Origin: Mactra quadrangularis
Taxonomy: Eukaryota > Mollusca > Bivalvia > Venerida > Mactridae
Assembly (NCBI GenBank): GCA_025267735.1
Contig: CM046307.1
Coordinates: forward strand, 50,635,395 to 50,699,394
Length of the DNA stretch: 64,000 bases
Reading direction: 5' to 3'
This document shows, in pieces, positions 39,595 through 50,650 of the stretch (positions within the stretch are counted from its first letter, which is position 1; each line of letters starts with the position of its first letter). The notes beneath the pieces were generated by a model, which searched no databases, was not told the DNA's origin, and saw only the letters and a program-made list of their open reading frames with translations. A program made the position numbers and the translations under genes.

Positions 39595-39995
39595 GTAAAA
39601 TGAACTAATCCACGACAGGGAATGCTCATGATGACTATCAAAAATTATATAGTATTAATTTTGCTGATATGCCTCCATGAGTGCCTTGTTGGTGTAATGG
39701 TAAAACGCTCTACAATTACAAGCATGATTAACTAAGGGGACGGTAGTTTATCGGCTACATCATGTTTATTTTCACGTTTATATTCAAGTTAAGATGTACA
39801 CATACCGTTCATACAAAAAATAAAAAGAATGTCTATATAAACTAAACAATGAACTAATCCACGACGGGGATGCTCAGAATGACAATAAAATATATAACTT
39901 TAATATGTTTTATGAGTGTCCTGTTGTAGTAGTGGTTATGCGTTCCATCATTACGAGCACGATTGACCAAGGGATGGTGGTTTATCCGCCACACT
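39595..39995 (+). repeat. Two tandem copies of a tRNA-like repeat
   Basis: Copy 1 starts at about 39598 and copy 2 at about 39847. Both begin AATGAACTAATCCACGAC and continue with GGGATGCTCA-like sequence. Each has a tRNA box A-like stretch (TTGGTGTAATGGTAAAACGC and TTGTAGTAGTGGTTATGCG) and then GGTAGTTTATCGGC or GGTGGTTTATCCGCC. They resemble a tRNA-derived SINE more than a working tRNA gene. Confidence 0.55.
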
Positions 39996-40026
39996 ATTTT
40001 TGTTGAAATGAATTATACAATTTCTT

Positions 40027-41075
40027 TTGTCGATCAATACTGCCATGAAAATAAAACCTATAATCCTATATGGTAGTGAGCTATGGGGGCACACTCAGCG
40101 TAAATATACTGAATCTGTTCATCGATATGCTTGTAAAAGATATATGTGTTCTAGTTTAAAATCATGTAATGCTGCCATACTGGGTGACTGTGGTCGTTAC
40201 CCTATGTATTTAGACAGTTCAAGACGATGTATATCCTACTGGATTAGATTATTAAAAATGCCAGAGTACAGAAACGCTAAAAAGTGTTATTTGATGTTAA
40301 AACATTATGACAATTGTGGAAGTAATAATTGGGTATCATGTGTACGTGAACTTCTTTGTAAGAATGGTTTTGGTTATGTCTGGATGAGACAATATATTGA
40401 CAATACTGATTTATTCATAAAGCAATTTACAAAACGTTTGACTGACAATTATTTACAGACTTGGTATTCTGACATAGAATCCAATAGAAAACTTATAATT
40501 TATAAAAACTTTAAATCTAGTTATTGTCATGAATTTTATTTAGATATAGTATGTGTTCGTAAGTTCCGTCATGTTTTATCTGAACTGAGATCAGGTACTC
40601 TAAAGCTTGAAGTAGAGACTGGGAGATTCACAAATGTACCATATGAACAACGTATATGTAGACGCTGTCACTTAAATGTTGAAGATATTTATCACTTTGT
40701 ACTTACGTGCGAAATTTACAAACATTTGAGACAAACATATTTACCATCAAAGTATTATACTAATCCGAATATGCATAAACTTGTTTTATTATTTTCCAGC
40801 CAATGTGAACAAACTATTAAAAATCTTGCTTGTTTCATTTTTTATGCTTGGAAGCTGAGAAATCAAAAGTTGATAGATATACAAGCATTATGAAACATGT
40901 TTATATTCAAACGTTATAATTATGTATGTAATATTGTCAAATGATAATTCTATACATGTTTTTGTCTTTCAACATTATAATATGCATATTTTCATGTATA
41001 TGTTATTACAAATGTATGTATCATGTTATGGGCCGGTGGCCTCCATCATTATTAAATAAACTGTAACTGATACTG
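40027..41075 (+). mobile_element. 5'-truncated non-LTR retrotransposon with open C-terminal ORF
   Basis: The frame from 40027 to 40893 (288 codons) reads KPIILYGSELWGHTQ near the start. It ends with a Cys/His cluster RICRRCHLNVEDIYHFVLTC, the C-terminal region that follows the reverse transcriptase in many invertebrate LINEs. The RT core and endonuclease are absent. The frame is open to its stop, so the copy is young or lightly decayed. A 3' UTR of about 180 bases ends near ATTAAATAAACTGTAACTG at about 41060-41078. The ATG is internal to the original protein and probably not a real start. Confidence 0.85.
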
Positions 41076-41117
41076 CCTTCCTCTGGAATTGATTGGGTTA
41101 CTTTTAATGTTTACATG

Positions 41118-41320
41118 TTTTTGTTTGTTTTTGTTTTGTTGGGATTATCGCCGTAGCAACACATTTTATAGGTCATATAACGGCGGTCAGCTAAACTATT
41201 CACTCCTCCTGGAAAGGCTAAATCTCTGGATTTAGCTGTTACAAACTACTAAGCACATACTTTCGTCAGTGACTGACAACTGCCCTACATAATTAAAAAT
41301 CATTTTAATGTTTACGCAAA
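41118..41320 (-). repeat. SINE family A copy, head missing
   Basis: On the plus strand it begins with the reversed tail (TTTGTTTGTTTTTGTTTTG) and then ATCGCCGTAGCAACACATTT, GGTCATATAACGGCGGTCAG, CTGGAAAGGCTAAATCTCTG and AGTGACTGACAACTGCCC. It stops before the tRNA-like head. Confidence 0.75.
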
Positions 41321-41599
41321 CTCGATTTGTTATTTTGTACTCGCTATACATTATATGTACCTCTACATTGTAATATGGAACCACAGTCACTGGTCTCATT
41401 CTGTTCACATTCGTAAACATTCATATATTTAGTGAAAAATGTCAATTTCATTCAATTTTCTAAAACTCTTTACTTATATATCCTACTGAACACAGCATAT
41501 GATCATCATATGAGATATATTGACGGGTTCCAACCTTTAAATTAAACAATGATCTTCCCAAGTATCGCCAAGTTTGGAAATGTTCTAAATTGTCTAGCA

Positions 41600-42060
41600 T
41601 CGTCGGTTATTCCACGAAACATTACTCCGCTTATGCTGCGTTATGTACCGTGGGCCATTTGGTTAGAAAAATCTCATATTCATGAATAATTAATGAGGCA
41701 GTTTCATTGGTTCCGCAAGGAAACCACTGCGGAAAACTAGCCAATAAAATTACGTTTTATATCTTAGGTTTTGTTTAACATTCCTTTTTTATCTAAAGCG
41801 GGTGATTTATGACGTTGATGTATGTTGTAACATGCGATTTCATTGGAAGAAGATTGGTCTCCCCTGTCCCATGCATATTCATGAAAACGAGATTTTGCCA
41901 GTCAAATTGCCGACGGTAGGTATGGAGTGTTACGGAAGAAAGTACTGTGGTTGCCGACGATGATGTCTAGGGACGTAGCAGTCATACCATTGTCGACTTC
42001 AGGTCCCGACTGCTTCTGTCAGTAGAGTAAACACCAGACAACATGTTTATCGTTGTAAAC
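41600..42060. promoter_or_regulatory. Promoter-like island of unknown gene
   Basis: Less AT-rich than its surroundings, with several CCAAT/ATTGG motifs (TTTCATTGGTTCCG, AGCCAATAAAATT, TTTCATTGGAAG, AAGATTGGTCTCC) and ATGCATATTCATG. It is followed by sequence without long ORFs. It lies between the LINE fragment and the 3' end of the ZGLP1-like gene, so it is not an obvious promoter of any gene identified here. Confidence 0.3.
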
Positions 42061-42741
42061 AGTATTTAGACTTACTTTTCTGTACTGATTTTTCAATGAG
42101 GCATTTGCTTAATTTTATCAAAGTTTCGACAGTACTTAACTAGAAACTTGAAATTTACGAAAGTGATTAAGTTCATCACTTATGTTCCCATAGTAAGTTA
42201 CAAGCAGTTGATTCCTTGTTGCCAGTCAAAACGTAGACAAGGTAAAACGTAGACGAATCAAAACGTAGACAAACAGTGGTCAACACGTTATTTTGACCAC
42301 ACCCCTTGTACTATATTGGTAAAATTTAAAATAAAACAAGAAATTCATATAGATTAAATCTTTTTTATTGCTAAACGAAGATAATAAAACAATTGGTGAG
42401 TAAGTTAATATAGATATGTTGAAAATAACATTTTATAAATAAATAAAAAAGTGAACAAAATTTATTAGTACTATAAAGTCCAAGGTTTGCACCCTACTAC
42501 GTACACATGTATACATGTATATGTACATAATTTATAATCAAATTACGGTAAGACAAATTCAATAATAAATCTATTTATAGGGTCATAAGATAAGCAACAA
42601 TAAAAGTCCATAAAATGTTCATAAACAATAAAGCTATGGTTGCAAAACAATATTGCAGAAAAATAAAACAATTAATATAATTTATGCATGACGTCATATA
42701 TCGCGTGGTCCAAGATGACACCGCATTTTACAGCATTCTGT

Positions 42742-45700
42742 TCACCATTGTTTCTTGTGTGAAGAGAATCTCAGAGAGCCAGCACACATTGGACAGTTAG
42801 GATAGGTTGATACATCTTTCTTTGGTATTAGCCAGCATTTACTACATCTCAAGCGATACTTCTTATATCTAAATAATAATAACATGGGTCTTTATTTTAG
42901 TTATTTAGTACGTGTAGCACTTACATAAATATATGTATTTTAAGAAAAAGACAAAACCAAACAAATTAGTAAAAACGCAAAGCTTGAAACAACGCACAAT
43001 AAAACAGTGAAAGCAAAAAAGCGAACACATAAAGTTAACCATCACAAAACGGTTCAGACAAAAGGGTGAACATAATTATAATTATAACGATAACAAATAC
43101 GTACAAATTGAAGCAAACAAATAAAGCAAACATATAAAGTTTACATTCATAATAAAGTTCTACTATAGAAAACATCAAATCGATGGAACGTTCTTAATAA
43201 AGGGACATATTCCCGTCATATGACGCATTTGGGACTTAAAATTGTCATGATTTTGCCATAACTAAGATGTTCTTTAAAGCAGAACTTTACTGTACACACA
43301 AAGTAAAGCAGTGAATAAATGATTAAGCAATAAATACAGTGAATATGTACACACGAAAACAACACTATACAATAGTTATTTATATTTAAACAATAGTAAA
43401 CAAAGTTCAAGCAAGTAAAGTAAGCAGGCACATAAACAAAGCTAATAACAATGACACACAAAATAAGCAATGTACATCAACACACATAGCAACGTAACAA
43501 CTAACAGTATAGCAATCATGAATACAAAGCAGTGAAAATACAACATAAATATATTTATTCAAGACATTTAGCACAAATGTATTTTCCTGCCGTCAGTTGG
43601 CCATGTTCAGGAAGCCAAATCACAAGCATTTGATAAAGCTGAAGATTCACAAATAGAATCAGCAAAATTGGCAAAGCATTCATGATTTCATAATGAGTAT
43701 TGAAAGAAGTAATAAAAATATATTCGATAGCCACTTAGTTAAACAATGCGGCACACAGTGAGATGATTGAATACATGCATGTATTTTAGTTTACCAATTA
43801 AAGTGCTAGGTAACCACGACTTCCCATTCTCGTACACTAAGTCTAGAATCTTGATAACCCCTTGGTACGATAATGGACTTTTCCTTCATAAGGAAAACAA
43901 GAGGGTCCAGACAGAGTTAGAAACAACATCGAATGATATTTTCTCAAGAAATAAAAATATGAAATGAATCTTGGATTGGTTTGCTCCGAAAGGAAATCCT
44001 TTTAATTAATGATTAGATTGATACTCTAATAATCAAATCTTACGACCATTATATAACCATATGTACCAGACAAAACTTCTGCTCTTAAAAACCTAGTCGT
44101 AATACGAACTTTGTCTGATTTTCAGACAAGTTTTATATGAAAATTTAGACAATGTGTATGTAGTTTTTGCTTCCACAAAACTTTATAAGAAACCTTTTTA
44201 AACATTTTGTTTTACATCTGATGCGGCATTTCATTAACAGTATAGACACGGGTTTACTTTTAAAGCTATTGTATATGTACATGTATCACCACATGTGGAG
44301 GTTGGTAAAAGAAACAATAAAAATCTAACCTAATACCACAAGCATTACATAGTGGTGTCCCATCTTCAGCATCACGCCATAATGGTGTCCTTCGTGTCTT
44401 ACATGATGCACACGTCTTCACTGAAATAGAATGAAGCAGGGGGGTAATATGGCGCTTGACTCCTGGACCTTCAAGCTAACTTTTATTGCAACGTTGTGAA
44501 GTGTCAGCGCATGACTCGAAATGTGGCTTCAATCCCAGCTCGAACTATACGTTTATAAAGGGTTATACATGAATTAAATTTGAGACTAAAGTAAATTAAT
44601 TACCCATTAGAATTGTGTGATAACATCCTTAGACTGTCCCACAGATATTCAAACGCAAGTATTTGAGGACAATTCTGGTAATGAGTGGGTGCACTTATGA
44701 GAGATATGATACGGCACTTGTACTTCCTTGCCTTCAAGCTACCTTCTATAGCTCGATGTGGTAGAGTGTCCGAGGCCGCATTCCAACATTTTTGTCATAT
44801 TTCTGCGGTCAGTCATATCCTACCCACGGTCTCTGTATAAATCCTTAAACTTAAGGTTTTAACTAGTACTGAGAATATACCCTCGTCGATGGTTAACAAC
44901 TGACCGTCTTGATGCAAAGGTAAGCGGGAGATAGAACATAGAAGATACATGTAGTTTATAACCGTACTCCAAAAAGGTAGCGAGAGAATGGATGTGAAAT
45001 ATTTCACGACCAAACTCCACTATGGTAGGCGGGAGAACGGACGTGAAACATTTCATGACCAAACTCCACTATGGTAGGCGGGAGAACAGACGTGAACTAT
45101 TTCACGACCAAACTCCACTATGGTAGGCGGGAGAACAGACGTGAACTATTTCACGACCAAACTCTACTATGGTAGGTGGGAGAACAGACGTGAACTATTT
45201 CACGACCAAACTCCACTATGGTAGGCGGGAGAACAGGCGTGAAAAATTTCATGACCAAACTCCACTATGGTAGGCGGGAGAACGGACGTGAAACATTTCA
45301 TGACCAAACTCCACTATGGTAGGCGGGAGAACGGAGGCGAAATATTTTACAACCTAACTCCACAAATGTAAAAGAAAAATAGGTTATAATTAGTCATCAT
45401 ACCGATACTGCTATCTTTGACATAGTTGGATGTAGTAACTTTGTTTTCTTGATCTGAACCACTCAAGTATTTAGGTGATGACCAGCGTCCTCTCAATGAC
45501 CATCGAGTTTGCCTTTTAGGTTTTCTTTTAGTTGATCTCTGAGTGTTGATGTTACTTTAAAGAGAAAACAAATCACGATCCAGCGTGAATTTTGACTGTT
45601 ACAATTTACAAATATAACCAACACTCGACGTAGCCATCTTAGCGCATATGTTTCATGACCAAACTCTACGAACGTAAGCCCCGCCCGCGAATCGAACCAT

Positions 45701-48641
45701 AGACCCCTCGATCGGAGACCTGCGTGCTACTAACTGATCAAGCCGGATGGACTATCAATCATTTACTTTAAGTGCAATGACATTTATAAGTTAAAAAAAC
45801 TAATGGTGTTCACACCAATGCAGTAATGTGTGAATAGCAAGTCAATAGTTAAGTGCATGTTCTAGAGAGTTTTCTAAAGGCATAAAAATAATGGTAAAAT
45901 GTCAAAGGAAAAGGTTTGCATACAAATCAAAAAACCTCTTCTTGCATTTAAAACATCGAAGGGATTCTTAATCAGAAATGTAGATAGCTTTTTTGTAGTT
46001 TTGTAAACATTTTAAATGACATACATTTGTTAAGAATCATTTGATAACGTAGAAACTTACCTGTAAAACGCAGACATGGTTAAGGCGCTAGCGCCATTTT
46101 GGAAAGACGTTTGTAGCCATAGAGTTGCGCCTCTGAACTTAGGATCTTCTTTGGATGCACTTCTTGTTGGAACGAATGATTTTCTGGAACGTTTAGGGAC
46201 ATGGAACGCAGGTTTATGTTTATCTGTAGCATTACTCGTAGCTTCTTCCTCGGAACATGAAGATTCAATCAAACTTCCGGTATCACTTGCGCATGCGTCA
46301 CTGATGTCGCTGTATTTTGGTAATACTCTTGTACTGTTGTTGTTCTCGTCTACGTGTTCAGTGTCGTCACCATCACTTATATCACTGTAGTGAACTGTAG
46401 GGGCAAACAATCTTTGTTTACAGTAACTATGCAATGCCGAATATTCATCAGTAATACAATGGCAAGTTTGGAGATTTTTTTCAACATTAACAATGGACGG
46501 ATTAATCTCTAACCTCTTAGGTACAAGAATGCGTTTGTTTGTGCCAACGTTGTGAATTACTCTGGTTGATTCTGATTCACGGTCTATACTTGGCTTCGAG
46601 ATTGTAAAACGTGACGTGGGAGGAGCAATGTTCAATGGCAGGGATTTCAATATGGACGATATTGTCCTATGATCACGGCTGATTTCTGTTGAAGATATAT
46701 TTGGTTTACGTGATAGATCTAATGATTTACCACGTGATAAACCGGAAGTTGTCTCGCACAAGCCTACTTGACCATAATTTATAAATTTATCGCTTTCTGA
46801 TGAGTTTGACAATCTTCCGCTTGGACCACTTTTGTAACTTATAGGTGAGACTGGCACTGTACTAAACTGGGTTTGTTTCTTAGTTGAAAATCCACTGGTA
46901 AAATCTATACGTGGTGCATAAAATGTCTCTCTTATGGGAGTTGAACATATATTTGGCATCGAACACAACGTTTCAAGGGAAATGCAATCTTTTCTCAAGT
47001 CGATGGGATCGTCTGGTCCGTGTGTTTGAAATGTCTCAACAAATCCACTGTCATTACCAACGTCTACTGTTTTTGAGCTACAAAAATAATAATCTTGTGT
47101 CAGTATTCCTGAAAGTAAGCATAGGCGATCGACACAGTTCCGAGTGTTTTTGCGTGGAGCCGTGTCAAAATAAGTTTTGTTTGTTTTTGTTGGGTTTAAC
47201 GCCGTAGCAACACATTGTATAGGTCATATAATGGCTGTCAGTCAACCTACTCACTCCTCCTGGAAAGGCTAAACCTCTGGACTTAGCTGTTAACCAACTA
47301 CTAAGCGCATACTTTCGTCAGTGACTGACAACTGTCCTACATAATTAAAAACCATTGGTAGGAGGGAGAATGGCCGTAGAAATAATTTCATGACCAAGCT
47401 CTTCGAAAGTATGCCCCGCCCGGGAATCGTACCCACGGCCCATTGATCAGTAGACTTGCGTGCTACCAACTGAGCTAGCCGGGCGGCTCTAGTGAAATAA
47501 TAATACGCTAGTTGTATGCTTTAGTTGTGAGATAATTTGTACAGATTTATGATGTTTTGTTAAATTCTATTCAACTGTCAGAAGTGCATACATTATCCTC
47601 GCTGATTTAAATTCTCTATAATTGTTTGATAGTTCCCATACATTAATACCGATATCTATATCAGGGTTTCTGTAAACCATGATTTTAAAAGCACGGCATG
47701 TTCAATACCATCCTTTATTATAACAGCTTTAAGCTATCAATCAACTTTCTCATGCAAACGCCATCAAACACGAACACGTGGCAACCATGGTAGAATTTAA
47801 TATATTGTACTAAAGTTAGTTCAGTTATGAAGACTCCTCATGATTTTGAAAATTGTGTAGTTTTTGACGATTTTTAAGTCCCAAGTGCTTATTTTGAAAA
47901 GAAAAATGTCTATGAATTAAGATCATTCTGTGATTAAGACTTTCAGTTCTGATGTTCCTAATACAATTGTACAATGTAATGAAACGACAAAAATACAATG
48001 TGTGTAACTAGCGTATGGAGATCGACAAATATAATAATTATATTATAAAAAGTTTTCATTGTATGACTTTATAACTAATAAATGAACACAAAGTTCCACT
48101 ATACAGACCACCTCAGCAAAACCATGCGATGTTTGGCGGCGATTTTTAAGCCCCAAATGCGGCTAAATTTGAGAAGAAAGTGGTCCCTAAATTAAGACAA
48201 TTTCGCTATTGAAACCGTTGATTTTGATGGACCTAATAGGGGAACTGCAGTTTATACTGTGGCATATAGTCATATGCACATCACAAAAGTTTGATCATAT
48301 AAAAACCTTCATAAAATTCTTACTGATAAAATTAAAAAACAATCACAATTATAAAGATAGGAAAATGATAGATTGAAAGAAAAAAGTAATATCAATAATA
48401 TGAAAATGATACATATACATTGTATATCAAAAGACAAATCAATATGTGATTGAAAAATGAAATCATATAAAAATTACCTTTTATAAATTTTACAGTCATT
48501 CGCACAAGTTGACAAATCTCTGATTTTATAATCTTCGTCTAAATCATCATTGATCGGTTCTGTAGATCGATCCCTATTTCTTACAGCAAGTCCCAGTCCC
48601 ACGTGCCCTAAATCACCGATGTCCCGTTGGGGGTCCTGCAT
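42742..48641 (-). CDS. ZGLP1: ZGLP1-like GATA-type zinc finger protein (5 exons)
   Basis: Probable nuclear transcription regulator. Exons in transcript order: 48478-48641, 46061-47077, 45403-45554, 44330-44420, 42742-42868; phases close to 1551 nt and 516 aa. A single GATA finger C-X2-C-X17-C-X2-C spans residues 448-472 (CASCKTRRTPLWRD, CNACGIR). A second pair C-X2-C-X13-C-X2-C follows at 483-503 (CSKCWLIPKK ... CPMC). This arrangement is what I recall for vertebrate ZGLP1, a gonadal GATA-like factor linked to oogenic fate in mouse. It differs from GATA1-6, which carry two GATA fingers. The N-terminal 440 residues are Ser-rich and disordered-looking, with YSDISD twice. The start is uncertain: the exon frame is open back to a TTG near 48695 with an AG acceptor nearby, so an upstream exon may exist. 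A poly(A) signal may lie at 42364-42369. Confidence 0.85.
42869..44329 (-). other. Last intron of the ZGLP1-like gene
   Basis: About 1.46 kb of A-rich DNA with low-complexity AAGCAAACA-type runs (about 42950-43480). I see no further exon or named repeat. Confidence 0.5.
44996..45358. repeat. 49-bp minisatellite, about 7 copies, built from SINE sequence
   Basis: The block CCAAACTCCACTATGGTAGG begins at 45010, 45059, 45108, 45157, 45206, 45255 and 45304, exactly 49 bases apart, with a decayed copy at 45353. The unit (GGTAGGCGGGAGAACGGACG, then TTTCATGACCAAACTCC) matches the body of SINE family A, compare GGTAGGAGGGAGAATGGCCG and TTTCATGACCAAGCTC at 47355-47402. It lies in an intron of the ZGLP1-like gene. 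Confidence 0.95.
45640..45755 (-). repeat. SINE family A, tRNA-like head and adjacent body
   Basis: The minus strand reads CGGCTTGATCAGTTAGTAGC (box A region) and GGTTCGATTCGCGGGCGG (box B region), then the family body TTTCATGACCAAACTC on the plus strand. It lies next to the 49-bp array, separated by an exon. Confidence 0.7.
47172..47489 (-). repeat. Full-length tRNA-derived SINE, family A
   Basis: In SINE sense (minus): head GCCCGGCTAGCTCAGTTGG at 47485-47467, box B GGGTACGATTCCCGGGCGGG, and body with TTTCTACGGCCATTCTCC, GTCAGTCACTGACG and TTTAGCCTTTCCAGG. It ends in the tail GCTACGGCGTTAAACCC and a CAACAAAAACAAAC run. About 318 bases. It lies in the first intron of the ZGLP1-like gene. Confidence 0.9.
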
Positions 48642-49507
48642 TTCTCCAAGTGATACGTCTTTCTCGCTTCCCCGATCCAACTTAACTGTTTTCAACTTGG
48701 TGTGTTTTTACATTGTGTAAAATGTATGAAACTTGTTTTAATATTCACATGTACAAAACTCGTGAAAATCGAGCGAATCATGTTCTTACACAAAGTAGTT
48801 TCTACAAGTATTAAATATTGTCGGTCAACACAAACAAATTATTTCAGGGGTGGGTACATGAATTCTGAAAAGGGTGATCAACTGGATGATTGCGCCGATC
48901 TTATCAAGTTATGTACATGTACACCATGCAAACCATTAATTAATGCATGTACCTCGTCCAAATGGATCAGCATAGCACGCATAAGGGTATTTTCAAATGA
49001 TCTCTTATCCAAATGTTTGAATTACAAATGTAAAATTGTCTATATGTTAGAAAATTGCGTGTTTAGAAACAGACTCTTGAAAATATTTTTCTTTCAATTG
49101 ACTAAATGTTTAACCTTTAAAAGCACAGTAAGAGTGTTTCAAGTATTCAATTCATTTTAACATTTGTTTAAACATTTAACTATCAGATTCTGATAAAAAC
49201 AAGCAGTATGACACTTAACTACAAAACCGGTTCAATGAAAAACGAACCGATTAAAAACCGTTAGAACTCGTATTGCAATATTAACCGGTATATCGGTTAA
49301 CCGTTACACCCCTACTATTCAGTGAGTTTCGAACACCCTGTAAGACACATAGTAATATACCGATTCCACTTTTGGGCTGGTATTGATATTTTAACCCCAG
49401 TCTTAAACATCTACTTAAAATTTAAACTTTCTACTTTTAATGTTAAGAAAATACATTACCCTTAGTGAGTATTCTCGTAGTTTATGACAATTGTGTGTAG
49501 TTTATAA

Positions 49508-49750
49508 CTAATTTGTAGAAGCAGTAGTCCAGGGGTAGAACATGCGCTCAGGGTTCGAACCATACTAGGATCACTGCTTGAGCAAGAAATTTATCTATGA
49601 TTGCTTCACTCCGCCCAGGTGGAGATTTGGTCATAAGAGGGTGTTATAATTCCGTTGTGCCAATTTTTCGGCTGTGCTAAGCGGAGTGAGACTCCCCAGG
49701 GAGATTGACAGATAGATACCGATGACCAGGGGCAGTAGCTGTAAAGTTGG
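49508..49750 (+). repeat. tRNA-derived SINE, family C
   Basis: Head with box A-like AGTCCAGGGGTAGAAC and box B-like GGGTTCGAACC, then CTTGAGCAAGAAATTTATC, ATTGCTTCACTCCGCCCAGG and a GAGTGAGACTCCCCAGG block. The body order matches 2645-2830. Confidence 0.7.
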
Positions 49751-50294
49751 TGAACCTGCATTAGCATGAAACTGATACCAATCGCATCCGTTTATCCATT
49801 TTCATGGACATATGGAAATCACATGTTTTGAATCGATGAAGCTTCATCTTTTAGAAAGTTAGGGGGTCGTCCTTACCTTCCGAACACCCTCTGCATCCGC
49901 ACATGATCGATGTTCTATCGACACAATAATTGACCTTGTGTTTTAATATATTTAATGATTATAAAAAATGACACGTGTGTGTCATTGCTAACTGAAAATG
50001 ACATACTTTTAAAGCATGCAGTACTGTCAACCAAAAACCCTTCTGTTCAACGCGGCAGCATTTCAGTATACAAATGTCTTAATAGTTTATTAATGACCCA
50101 TGATGGATTAACTTAGCATGGCCCTCAATTCAAAGCTTGACGACGAAGATAATTAAAATGATTTGAGAAGGTCCGTGATCGTCTTTCAATATGTTTTATA
50201 GCGCAAATGATGATTTCGAGCAAGAATCATTTACAAAGCTGCCAAATGCTAAACATAGACGATGTAATCATCAGTAAGACCGTTTGTGTACAAA

Positions 50295-50615
50295 ATGGCC
50301 AAATACGACATCGTCCAGACCTTTGACGTACCGTTGCGGTACGTTCAGAAAATACCAATGTACTATAATTACAAAAAGGTAAAGCAAACATATCCGGAAC
50401 AGAAACAGTTAATAAAATATACTTCCTGTTCTGTATTCTTCAGTAAAAACAGACCTGCATGTACCACACAGCCAAAAATAAGGGATTGTTTAAGGACGCC
50501 ACAAGCATATAACGAAGGTAAGAACCTATGGGGTTTCCGCCTTGGAACAGACCATGGAAAAAGAATGCCAAAATATGTTTGTTTCTGTGTAAACGGCTCG
50601 AACTTTCAACCTTAA
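50295..50615 (+). CDS. Unidentified ORF, possibly a first exon
   Basis: The open frame from ATG 50295 (MAKYDIVQTFDVPLRYVQK) runs to a stop at 50613-50615. An in-frame GTAAGA donor-like site lies after AACGAAG near 50517, so the true exon could end there. The 5' part is less AT-rich than its surroundings. I recognise no family. A diverged second copy of the 3' two thirds lies at 50990-51270 with its frame broken. The GTAAGA site also appears lost there. It could be a small real gene, a retrogene remnant or part of a repeat. Confidence 0.3.
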   Translation: MAKYDIVQTFDVPLRYVQKIPMYYNYKKVKQTYPEQKQLIKYTSCSVFFSKNRPACTTQPKIRDCLRTPQAYNEGKNLWGFRLGTDHGKRMPKYVCFCVNGSNFQP

Positions 50616-50650
50616 TACATGTACCTTCATATTGAAGGTAAAACAATAAT

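Noticed and set aside
40027..40893. 288-codon ORF as a host gene
   Set aside because: ELWG and the CRRC-H-C cluster are LINE C-terminal features, and the frame lacks a plausible promoter or start.
44996..45358. Regular 49-bp repeats, CRISPR-like at first sight
   Set aside because: Head-to-tail units with no variable spacers, in an animal gene intron, and derived from a SINE.
47440..47489. A tRNA gene on the minus strand
   Set aside because: Box A and B are good but the sequence is fused to a SINE body and tail, and stem pairing is incomplete.
48702..49160. 152-codon plus-strand ORF
   Set aside because: Composition-driven Cys/Phe/Lys-rich frame in AT-rich DNA with no family resemblance; overlaps the 5' flank of the ZGLP1-like gene.
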